A program made the translations under genes and the position numbers. From positions 1-64,000 of the forward strand of contig NZ_JAKZGP010000019.1 of the NCBI RefSeq assembly GCF_022549775.1: DNA of 64,000 nt, in the 5' to 3' direction. The DNA comes from Belliella filtrata. Lineage in GTDB: Bacteria; Bacteroidota; Bacteroidia; Cytophagales; Cyclobacteriaceae. This document shows positions 36,522 to 44,163 of this stretch, piece by piece; positions within the stretch are counted from its first letter, which is position 1, and every line of letters starts with the position of its first letter. A model generated the notes under the pieces. It worked only from the letters and a program-made list of their open reading frames with translations, made no database searches and had not been told where the DNA came from.

Positions 36522-38594
36522 ATGTTCAAGCTCCCGAACTTAAATATCGGCAAGATAAGTCTTTTGGTCGCGATAATGACCTGGCTAGCCCTACTTTTTG
36601 TTGATATTACAAGACTTTTTGGAAAAATCAATCAATTGGATTCCCAAATTGCGCCTGAAGTTTCGTACATTCTACAAATTATTTTTTTCATTATGGTCTA
36701 TCTTTTTTTTCATCATTCAATTCAAAAAAGTGAGAAAAGTAATTTTTTAGATTTGATTTGGAGAGGTGCTAGCACAGGACTTTTGGCTACTGGGGTTTCC
36801 TTGTTGATTTCCTTATTTTATTTCATGCTTGGAGATAGCAGGCTTGCTTCTGACCCTATTTTGAAGAATATTTTCTATCATATTGACTTTGGCTTTATCA
36901 CCATTTTCCTTGTATCCAGTACTTTACTATGGAAGCATCTTATCTTATATCAGAAAAATAAAAGGATTGTCAATCAATGGCAGGGATTTGAAATTGGTCT
37001 TTTGGTCAGTATGTTTTTTGTATTTTTCAATCAAAACTCTCTGGATTATAGTTTTCTCTTTGGGTTAGGAGTGCTTGTAATATTTGGAATATCCCTTTCT
37101 GTGAATCTAAAGTGGATTCCATACCTTACATTCAAGGAGAAATGGAAGTCAATATTATACTTGGTAGTGATATTGATATCTTCTTCATACTTGTTTATTC
37201 AAATTCTTTCGTACAGTTCGAGCATCAGTCCTTATCTTAACCTGACTGACAATTTATTCTTATTGTCGCTCTTTGCATTTGTATTCATTTATTCCCTTTT
37301 CAGCTTTTTAGTAACCTTATTTAACCTACCTACTTCCTCAGTTTTTGAACAAAAGCTTGTCGAAGCGATCAATTTTCAAAGACTTAGTCAATCTATAAAG
37401 CCTGGTCAAAATGAAAATCAGGTGCTCGATATTTTGATGGATTCCTGTATGAGTGCAGCCTATGTAGATGCTGCCTGGCTGGAAATATTGGATGTCAATG
37501 GAAATAAAAATGTGATACATCAAAGATTTGTAGGTAACAAGGAGCGCATGGAGCTACAGAAGCTCATAGAAGAGACAAAGCCGTTTTCTGATTTCCGATG
37601 GGACAACAGGGCCAATGATAGCAAGACGCTTATCGGTAAGCTACCTGATTTCAAATATAAATCGGCCATGATAGTGCCTTTGGTGATTCACAAGAAAACC
37701 TTGGGGAGGATATACCTTGTCAAAGAGGTCAAGGATGGATTTAATAAAGAGATGATAAATATCATTTCAACTTTTGTGGGGCAAGCCTGTATTTCTGTAG
37801 AAAACTATAGGCTACTCAATGAAGCGCTTAAGAATGAGCGCTACAAAGAAGAGCTACTGATTGCACAACGCGTGCAGAGAAGCCTGTTGCCTTCCAAGCT
37901 TCATCATGATGATTCGTTTCAAATTCATGGGTTTTCAGAAGCGGCAGATGAAGTAGGAGGCGACTACTACGAGACACAAGAACTCGGAGAAGGGAAGTTT
38001 GCTATTATTATCGGTGATGTGTCAGGAAAGGGGACGTCAGCAGCTTTCAATATGTCCCAGATGAAGGGGGTTTTCCACAGTTTAGTTCAGCTAAACCCTA
38101 GCCCTAGCGAATTTTTGATCAAAGCAAATGCAGCATTGAGCCATTGCCTTGAGAAAAATCACTTTATCACTACTTCATACTTTGTCCTTGACACAGTCTC
38201 CCAAGTGATCACCTACTCCAGGGCAGGTCACTGCCCCACTTTGTTTTTCAAAGCTAAGGAAAATGTGTCCGAATACTTGAGTATTGATGGTATGGGATTG
38301 GGAGTGTTGAGAAACAAAATGTATGAAAAATATGTACATCAAAAAGACGTGCATTATGAAGAAGGAGATATCATGATACTGTTTACAGATGGAATCATCG
38401 AAGCCAAGAATCAGGAAGGTGAAGAGTTTGGGTATGAAAGATTGAAGCTTTCAGTAAACGATGGTCATGCTTTGACAGCAAGTCAAATCCAACAGAAAAT
38501 TATAGAAGATATGTATGAGTTTATAGGTTCATCATCATTACCAGATGACGATTACTCACTTTTGGTAATTAAATTTTTACAAAAACCTCAGTAA
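36522..38594 (+). CDS. Membrane PP2C/SpoIIE-type serine phosphatase with GAF domain (RsbU-like)
   Basis: The 690-residue protein has about seven or eight membrane helices in residues 10-270, a GAF-like domain (about 285-435), a short coiled helix (NERYKEELLIAQRVQRSLLP) and a PP2C/SpoIIE phosphatase domain (about 455-690). Metal-binding acidic motifs are EVGGDYYE, IIGDVSGKGTSAA and LFTDGIIEAKN. It should dephosphorylate an anti-anti-sigma STAS protein; such a gene begins 22 bases downstream, with an anti-sigma kinase after it. Membrane signals or GAF ligands probably set its activity. The three genes form one operon. Confidence 0.93.
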   Translation: MFKLPNLNIGKISLLVAIMTWLALLFVDITRLFGKINQLDSQIAPEVSYILQIIFFIMVYLFFHHSIQKSEKSNFLDLIWRGASTGLLATGVSLLISLFYFMLGDSRLASDPILKNIFYHIDFGFITIFLVSSTLLWKHLILYQKNKRIVNQWQGFEIGLLVSMFFVFFNQNSLDYSFLFGLGVLVIFGISLSVNLKWIPYLTFKEKWKSILYLVVILISSSYLFIQILSYSSSISPYLNLTDNLFLLSLFAFVFIYSLFSFLVTLFNLPTSSVFEQKLVEAINFQRLSQSIKPGQNENQVLDILMDSCMSAAYVDAAWLEILDVNGNKNVIHQRFVGNKERMELQKLIEETKPFSDFRWDNRANDSKTLIGKLPDFKYKSAMIVPLVIHKKTLGRIYLVKEVKDGFNKEMINIISTFVGQACISVENYRLLNEALKNERYKEELLIAQRVQRSLLPSKLHHDDSFQIHGFSEAADEVGGDYYETQELGEGKFAIIIGDVSGKGTSAAFNMSQMKGVFHSLVQLNPSPSEFLIKANAALSHCLEKNHFITTSYFVLDTVSQVITYSRAGHCPTLFFKAKENVSEYLSIDGMGLGVLRNKMYEKYVHQKDVHYEEGDIMILFTDGIIEAKNQEGEEFGYERLKLSVNDGHALTASQIQQKIIEDMYEFIGSSSLPDDDYSLLVIKFLQKPQ

Positions 38595-38616
38595 CCCTAA
38601 TAGCGTATAATACAAC

Positions 38617-38949
38617 ATGCTTAAGATCGAAACAAAACACGACTCCAATTTTACAACCCTACATTTGATAGGTGAAGTTGATGCTAGCAATTCCGTAGAA
38701 CTTGACGAGCATATCTCTGGATTAGTGGATAGCGGCGTGCAGAAAATACTCGTAGATGGTTCAGCATTAGAGTATATTTCGTCGGCAGGTCTTGGAGTCT
38801 TCATGTCTTACATAGAGGATTTTCAAGAAAAAAATATTTCATTAGTTATTTTTGGACTGAATGAAAGAGTATATCAAGTATTTAGAATATTGGGCTTGGA
38901 TCAGTTGATTCAGATCAAGTCCGATAAAGAAGAAGCATTGCGAGTATGA
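38617..38949 (+). CDS. Anti-anti-sigma factor (STAS domain)
   Basis: The 110-residue STAS protein has the conserved phosphorylation loop LEYISSAGLGVFM (residues 51-63), where Ser55 or Ser56 should be the phosphoserine. It follows the RsbU-like phosphatase gene and overlaps the kinase gene by four bases (ATGA at 38946). Expected logic: the phosphatase removes phosphate, and the STAS protein then binds and occupies the kinase. It has no extra domains. Confidence 0.93.
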   Translation: MLKIETKHDSNFTTLHLIGEVDASNSVELDEHISGLVDSGVQKILVDGSALEYISSAGLGVFMSYIEDFQEKNISLVIFGLNERVYQVFRILGLDQLIQIKSDKEEALRV

Positions 38950-39368
38950 TAATGAAGCACGAGCTCAAACTATATTGTGACACTACGAGGCTTGCGGATT
39001 TAAGGAAATTTTTGAATAACATTCTTCAAAACACTTCTCTTACCGATATCGAACAGCACCAAGTTACCTTGGCGGTGGATGAGGTGTGCGCTAACCTAAT
39101 CATTCATTCACACGGGTGCAATGCCCGGGAGTTTATCAACGTAGAAGTCGAAAAGGAAAATGGGATTTTAAAGATTGAAATCGTAGATCGTGGAGAGGGA
39201 TTCAATATAATAGAATACAAAGAACCAGAAATTTCTCATGTAAAAGCTACAAAGAGGAAGGGTGGGCTTGGGATAATCTTGGTCAAAAGAATCATGGACA
39301 AGATTGAATTTGAGAAGATAGGAACTCAAAATACCTGTAGACTTTTTAAGAATCTAAAATCCAAATAA
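38946..39368 (+). CDS. Anti-sigma-type serine kinase (RsbW/SpoIIAB-like HATPase)
   Basis: The 140-residue GHKL ATPase shows the N-box VTLAVDEVCANLIIHSHG, the G1 box EIVDRGEGFNI and a glycine-rich lid KRKGGLGIILVKRIMD. It should phosphorylate the adjacent STAS protein. No sigma-B-like factor is encoded in the window, so the output may be another binding partner. The start overlaps the STAS stop (ATGA); an ATG at 38952 is an alternative. Confidence 0.92.
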   Translation: MIMKHELKLYCDTTRLADLRKFLNNILQNTSLTDIEQHQVTLAVDEVCANLIIHSHGCNAREFINVEVEKENGILKIEIVDRGEGFNIIEYKEPEISHVKATKRKGGLGIILVKRIMDKIEFEKIGTQNTCRLFKNLKSK

Positions 39369-39416
39369 TTGTTAATTTCATATTCTTTATGCTGTTCAGG
39401 CGAATTATTGTACTTT

Positions 39417-39424
39417 TAAATTTG
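39417..39424 (+). promoter_or_regulatory. Candidate -7 promoter element (TAnnTTTG)
   Basis: TAAATTTG matches the Bacteroidetes -7 consensus and lies 36 bases before the first foldase gene, in the 91-base gap after the partner-switch operon. A clean -33 TTG at the usual spacing is not seen. Confidence 0.4.
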
Positions 39425-39459
39425 TAACATTGCATTAGTATTTTAGGGAAGCCATTAAT

Positions 39460-41466
39460 ATGAATTTCAAATATTTCTACTTATACATATTGGTATTAGC
39501 ATTTTCCTGTAGTCCCAAAACGACAATACAGCCTGAGGACAATAAGGTGGCTACACCAGTTTCACTGATGACTATAGGTAATGAAGAAGTATATGCTGAT
39601 GAATTTCTGCATTTATTATCGAAAAACCGATCTTTTTTGGAAAAAGAAGGAACTATCTCTAAGGCTGATTTTGAGGAGAATTTTGACCTATTTGTCAATT
39701 TCAAACTTAAAGTAAAAGAGGCTGAAAACAGAGGTCTTCATCAGACGGAGGAGTTTGACAGAGAATTTTCCATGTTCAAGGAAGATTTGATCAAACCATA
39801 TCTTATCAAAAATTCCCTTCAAGAAGGAGAGTTGATGAAAGCATATAACAGGATGCAAGAAATAGTCAAAGCAAGCCATATCCTTCTTCAATTTCCGAAC
39901 AACGCCACTCGAGAAGATACTATTGCGGTATTCAGAATGGCTCAAAAGCTCAAAACACAAGCGGAAGAAGGAGAAGATTTCAATGAGCTGGCGCTCAATC
40001 ATTCTGAAGACCCTTCGGCAAGAGAAAATAAAGGAAATCTAGGCTACTTCACGGCATTGCAAATGGTGCATCAATTCGAAGATGCTGCATTTGGTCTTAA
40101 AGTGGGTGAGATTTCAGAACCTATACTTACGGACTATGGCTATCACATCATCAAGCTAGAAGATAGAAAGCCTAATCCAGGAGAAATCAGAGTATCTCAT
40201 ATTTTGATCAGATCACAATCCAATGATCCCGTTTCAGAGGAGCGGATACTAAGAAAAGTTTCTGAAATCTATGCAGAGCTTCAGAAGCCTGAAAGTGTAT
40301 GGGAAGACATCTGTGCCCAATACTCTGAAGACCAAGGTACCAAAAATACAGGCGGACTTCTCCCATTAATTGGGATTGGTTCCGTGATACCGGAATTCGA
40401 GAGAGTAGCGTTCAGCCTGAATGAGATTGGTGAAATTTCCCCACCTGCAAAAACACCTTATGGTTATCATATCATCCGATTGGAAGAGAAAAGATCACTT
40501 CCTCAATTTGAAGATATGGAAGCCATGATCAAATCAAAAATTCTAAGAGATAGCAGGTCTACTTTGATTCAATCGCAAGTGACCTCGATTCAGAAGGCCA
40601 GGTATCAGTTTTTAGAAAATGAAACACTTGTGGATAGCCTGGAGGCATTTTTTGACAAAAGCTCCAGAAATGAAGCAATAGAAAAAATTCAGAAGACCAA
40701 CCTTTCTAATCGAGTAATTTTCTCAGCTGGTGGTGAGGAAAGAACCGTTCAAGATCTTTTTGATTTTATGCAGTCTAGTGGTCAGGTAGTACGAGTAGGA
40801 AATAGAAACTTGATGTCAGCTTGGTATGAAAAGTTTGTAGAAACAAAGCTCAATCAAGCAGAAGAAAATGATCTTGCATCCAACAACAAAGAGTATCAAT
40901 TGACACTCAAAGAATATAGAGACGGCATATTGCTATTTACCTTGATGAATGAAAATGTATGGCAAAAAGCATTGGAAGATAGCTTAGGTCAGGTTGCCTT
41001 TTATGAAGAGCATACAGATAGGTATCAATGGAAAGAGCGTGTAGAGGCTATTATCGTGAAGATGAGCAAAGATGACTTTACTTCTTCTGTGAAGAGGTTT
41101 CTAGCGGATAAAAAGTATCAAGAGAACTTGGTGTCTAGGTTAGAAAATACCTTTCTAAATGATAACCCTTTGGCATTTACCGTTGACAAGGATGTGTTTG
41201 AAATGGAGTCACACCCTGTTTTGAGTCGTGCTATTGCCAATAAGGCGTTTCAAGAAATCAAAGCAAATAATAACACTTACTTTGTCTTATTGGGGGGTAA
41301 AATTCCACCAGGAAGAAAAAAGTTTGAAGAGACAAGAGGAAAGGTGATTCAGGATTATCAAGAATATCTTGATCAAAGCTTGCTGGAAACTTTGAAATCA
41401 AGCTACATCGTAAAGGTAAACGAAGAAGAAAAAAACAGAGTGTACGAACTTGTTACAAAAAATTAA
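39460..41466 (+). CDS. Lipoprotein peptidyl-prolyl isomerase with two parvulin domains
   Basis: The 668-residue protein has a lipoprotein signal (LVLAFSC) and a SurA-like N-terminal helical domain. Two parvulin (rotamase) repeats follow, with KASHILLQFP...GEDFNELALNHSEDPSARENKGNLGYF (about 135-240) and IRVSHILIRSQS...GGLLPLIGIGSVIPEFE (about 240-345). A long C-terminal chaperone-like region completes it. It probably folds outer-membrane or secreted proteins in the periplasm. It is the first of three consecutive foldase-like genes, and the next gene overlaps its end by 17 bases. Confidence 0.92.
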   Translation: MNFKYFYLYILVLAFSCSPKTTIQPEDNKVATPVSLMTIGNEEVYADEFLHLLSKNRSFLEKEGTISKADFEENFDLFVNFKLKVKEAENRGLHQTEEFDREFSMFKEDLIKPYLIKNSLQEGELMKAYNRMQEIVKASHILLQFPNNATREDTIAVFRMAQKLKTQAEEGEDFNELALNHSEDPSARENKGNLGYFTALQMVHQFEDAAFGLKVGEISEPILTDYGYHIIKLEDRKPNPGEIRVSHILIRSQSNDPVSEERILRKVSEIYAELQKPESVWEDICAQYSEDQGTKNTGGLLPLIGIGSVIPEFERVAFSLNEIGEISPPAKTPYGYHIIRLEEKRSLPQFEDMEAMIKSKILRDSRSTLIQSQVTSIQKARYQFLENETLVDSLEAFFDKSSRNEAIEKIQKTNLSNRVIFSAGGEERTVQDLFDFMQSSGQVVRVGNRNLMSAWYEKFVETKLNQAEENDLASNNKEYQLTLKEYRDGILLFTLMNENVWQKALEDSLGQVAFYEEHTDRYQWKERVEAIIVKMSKDDFTSSVKRFLADKKYQENLVSRLENTFLNDNPLAFTVDKDVFEMESHPVLSRAIANKAFQEIKANNNTYFVLLGGKIPPGRKKFEETRGKVIQDYQEYLDQSLLETLKSSYIVKVNEEEKNRVYELVTKN

Positions 41467-42325
41467 CATCCTAACCCTACTGATCATTTCTTTGTCGCTA
41501 AGTGCCTGTGACTTTTTCAAGTTCAAGTCAGACACTGAAGAGGATACAGGTGATCAAATTGTAGCCTTGGTAGGTAACCAAAAACTTAAAAGGTCAGAAT
41601 TGCGATTCTTGACATTTCAGGGTAATAATGAACAAGATAGCGCAAGTATAGCCAAGCAATACATACAAAGTTGGGTCAAAAAGCAGCTTATGATCAAAGA
41701 AGCTGGGAAGTCTATGGCTTTTGATGAAGCTGAACTCAATCGTAAACTGCTAGACTATCGATATGCCTTGATGGTATATGAATTTGAGAAATCCTTCGTT
41801 GAGTCTAATAGTGTGGGAGAGATTAAGGCGGAAGAAATCAATGCATACTATGATGCTCACAAAGAGAACTTCAACCTTAAGGAAATCATAGTAAGGACAA
41901 ACTACTTTAAGCTGGAGAAAAGCTCTAGCCAAAATCGAAATCTGGAAAGATTGCTGAATAGCAAAGGAGAAAATACCAGCGATCTAAGACAAATAGCCCT
42001 GAATCACGCTAGCAATTATTATATAGAGGATTCTACTTGGGTGAGGTTTGATGAGATCATCGTAGGGACACCATTGAGTGAGAATAATAACAAAGTACAG
42101 CTTTTGAGAAATAACAAGTTGATCAAGGTAGAAGATGATACCTATACTTACTATTTCAAGATATTGGAATATAAATTACAAGACCAAATCCCACCTGTAG
42201 AATTTGTCAGGGATGAGATTTCGGCCATATTGAGAAATAAAAAAAGACTAGAGCTAGTTGAAAAGCTTCAAAAGGATATTTATAATAGAGCAGAAGAAAA
42301 TAATGAGTTTAAAATATATGAGTAA
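41450..42325 (+). CDS. SurA-like periplasmic lipoprotein without a clear parvulin domain
   Basis: The 291-residue protein has a lipoprotein signal (LTLLIISLSLSAC) and a SurA_N-like opening, QIVALVGNQKLKRSELRF, which compares with VGNexxxxxEf in SurA relatives. The region where a parvulin domain would lie (about 150-265) lacks the usual HILI/GGxLGxf motifs, so isomerase activity is doubtful and a chaperone role more likely. No ATG is available: the frame has a stop upstream, and only the TTG at 41450 precedes the signal peptide. It overlaps both neighbours, by 17 and 8 bases, implying translational coupling. Confidence 0.83.
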   Translation: MLQKINILTLLIISLSLSACDFFKFKSDTEEDTGDQIVALVGNQKLKRSELRFLTFQGNNEQDSASIAKQYIQSWVKKQLMIKEAGKSMAFDEAELNRKLLDYRYALMVYEFEKSFVESNSVGEIKAEEINAYYDAHKENFNLKEIIVRTNYFKLEKSSSQNRNLERLLNSKGENTSDLRQIALNHASNYYIEDSTWVRFDEIIVGTPLSENNNKVQLLRNNKLIKVEDDTYTYYFKILEYKLQDQIPPVEFVRDEISAILRNKKRLELVEKLQKDIYNRAEENNEFKIYE

Positions 42326-43706
42326 AGCAAACAAGTTTCTTTCAATCACCTCATGCCTGATCATGCTTACAGGTGTGCTTTATGCACAGGAAGAAGAAAA
42401 GAAGCCCTCTACTACACCTACTACTGGTCAAGTGATAGACCGGATAGTGGCAAAAGTCAATAATTACATATTGCTAGAATCAGATGTACAGAAGACGTAC
42501 TTAGAAGCAATATCTAATTCACAGCAAGGATTTGAAGCACCTTCGAGGTGTGATATATTTGAGTCCCTTTTGATCAACAAACTCATGGTGGCCAAAGCTG
42601 AAATTGACTCCGTCTCTGTAAGTGATGCAGAGGTAATGCTTCAAGCTGACCAGAGGTTCAGCATGATCATGTCGCAGTTTGGTGGAGATGAGTCTACACT
42701 TGTGGAGGTCTATGGCAAAACAAGTGACCAGTTAAAAGCTGAAATCAATGATGCTCTTCGAGAGCAAATGATCGTGCAGCGTATGCAAGGAAAGATTACA
42801 GAAGGGCTTTCTGTATCTCCGGCAGAAGTGAGAAGGTTCTTCAATTCTATCCATAGAGATTCTTTACCATTTTTCTCCGCAGAAGTTACTGTAGGTCAGA
42901 TTGTGAGGAAGCCAGAGGTGAACGAAAAAGCAAAAACAGAAGTAGCCAACTTCCTTTCTGGCTTGAAGAAGCAGATCATGGACGGTACTTCAGACTTTGC
43001 CACTTTGGCCAAGGAATATTCCCAAGACCCTGGTTCTGCTATCCAAGGAGGTGAGCTTGGTTTTTTTAGAAGAGGTGAGCTCGCTCCCGAATATGAAGCA
43101 ACTTCTCTAGGCCTCAAGCCTGGTGAGGTCTCAGATCCTGTAGAAACGGTATTTGGTTTTCACATGATTCAATTGCTTGAAAGAAGAGGAAACACCTTCA
43201 ATACTAGACACATTTTGATCAAGCCTGTGCCGAGTGAAGATGATATCAAAAAGACTGAAAGGTATTTGGATAGTTTGAGAACTGTGATTTTGGATAAAAA
43301 AATCGACTTTGCTAAGGCTGCCAAAGAGTATTCAGAAGATAGGGATACTTCAGACAATGGAGGCTTCTTTGCGGATCAAGGGTCTGGTTCAAACAGGTTG
43401 ACGCTAAGAACACTTGAGGATCCAGTACTTTACTTCACAATTGATTCTATGCAAGTAGGAGGAATCACTACACCTATGAGGTTTGAAGATCCTAGAGAAG
43501 GTACCAAGGTGAGGATATTATACTACAAAGACAGGTATCCAGCGCACAGAGCAAATCTCAATGATGATTTTGAAAAGCTCAAAGCAGCTACGAGAAGGAA
43601 GAAGGAGGATGATATACTGAGCAGGTGGTTCTTAACAGCCAAAGAGGATGTTTTTATTGATATAGATCCAGCTTATGATCGCTGCAATGTCCTTCAAGAC
43701 AATTAG
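42318..43706 (+). CDS. Periplasmic foldase SurA-type peptidyl-prolyl isomerase
   Basis: From the ATG at 42318 the product has 462 residues with a signal peptide ending VLYAQ. The SurA N-domain is seen in DRIVAKVNNYILLESDVQKTY. Two parvulin repeats follow: FSAEVTVGQIVRKP...GGELGFFRRGELAPEYEATS, and RHILIKPVPS...SDNGGFFADQGSG. It guides outer-membrane proteins to the BAM machinery. The chosen start overlaps the previous stop in ATGAGTAA; the ATG at 42303 would add five residues. A strong terminator follows. Confidence 0.92.
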   Translation: MSKANKFLSITSCLIMLTGVLYAQEEEKKPSTTPTTGQVIDRIVAKVNNYILLESDVQKTYLEAISNSQQGFEAPSRCDIFESLLINKLMVAKAEIDSVSVSDAEVMLQADQRFSMIMSQFGGDESTLVEVYGKTSDQLKAEINDALREQMIVQRMQGKITEGLSVSPAEVRRFFNSIHRDSLPFFSAEVTVGQIVRKPEVNEKAKTEVANFLSGLKKQIMDGTSDFATLAKEYSQDPGSAIQGGELGFFRRGELAPEYEATSLGLKPGEVSDPVETVFGFHMIQLLERRGNTFNTRHILIKPVPSEDDIKKTERYLDSLRTVILDKKIDFAKAAKEYSEDRDTSDNGGFFADQGSGSNRLTLRTLEDPVLYFTIDSMQVGGITTPMRFEDPREGTKVRILYYKDRYPAHRANLNDDFEKLKAATRRKKEDDILSRWFLTAKEDVFIDIDPAYDRCNVLQDN

Positions 43707-43734
43707 AGCTAAGAAAGCTTTATTAATTCAAGAC

Positions 43735-43772
43735 AAAAAAAGCCGACTGAAAACCTCAGTCGGCTTTTTTTT
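43735..43772 (+). terminator. Rho-independent terminator of the foldase operon
   Basis: An A-run plus AGCCGACTGA (43741-43750) pairs with TCAGTCGGCT (43756-43765) across a 5-base loop and is followed by eight T. It is the strongest terminator in the window. Confidence 0.95.
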
Positions 43773-43842
43773 GCTAAAGCTTATGCGTTTATTCGGGAGT
43801 TTGAGGAAGGTGTCTTGCTAATTACTTTGAAGAAATGTGGAA

Positions 43843-44106
43843 TTAATCCTTTACTTCCTCAAAGTCTACGTACTCGCCGCCTTTAATTTGATCTTTATGT
43901 TTATTTTTTTTGAAGTTATCTGGCACATGGTCTACCCTCACTTCACCAGTCTTAGTGTTGTTTTGGTGATAGTGACTTTGCTGCTGATCTCTTGCAGCTT
44001 GATTTACTTGCTGCACAAACTTAGCCAATTTGGTTCTCAAAAAGAACCTCATGAGTTGTATAAGCAACCAGCCAATTCCTAAAGTGATTACAATAAACTT
44101 AACCAA
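43843..44106 (-). CDS. DUF4834 family membrane-anchored protein
   Basis: The 87-residue protein has an N-terminal membrane helix (about 3-22) and a basic helix (RFFLRTKLAKFVQQ). Its polar tail ends KGGEYVDFEEVKD, where the GE-V and GEYVDFEE elements are the DUF4834 hallmark. The opposite strand also has an 81-codon hydrophobic reading frame here, but the family match supports the minus strand. The function is unknown. It is downstream of carB, with a 10-bp inverted repeat in between. Confidence 0.82.
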   Translation of the reverse strand: MVKFIVITLGIGWLLIQLMRFFLRTKLAKFVQQVNQAARDQQQSHYHQNNTKTGEVRVDHVPDNFKKNKHKDQIKGGEYVDFEEVKD

Positions 44107-44122
44107 ATCTTCAACATTTATA

Positions 44123-44152
44123 TACCCCAGACAAGTATCTTAGTCTGGGGTA
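44123..44152. repeat. 10-bp perfect inverted repeat between carB and the DUF4834 gene
   Basis: TACCCCAGAC at 44123-44132 pairs with GTCTGGGGTA at 44143-44152. There is no T-run on the minus-strand side after the stem, so it may be a hairpin in the leader of the DUF4834 gene rather than a carB terminator. Confidence 0.55.
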
Positions 44153-44163
44153 AGGTTTTTATT

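Noticed and set aside
43837-44082. Plus-strand 81-codon hydrophobic reading frame opposite the DUF4834 gene
   Set aside because: The minus-strand frame ends in the DUF4834-type GEYVDFEEVKD and has a normal membrane anchor plus polar tail; the plus-strand hydrophobicity is its antisense reflection.
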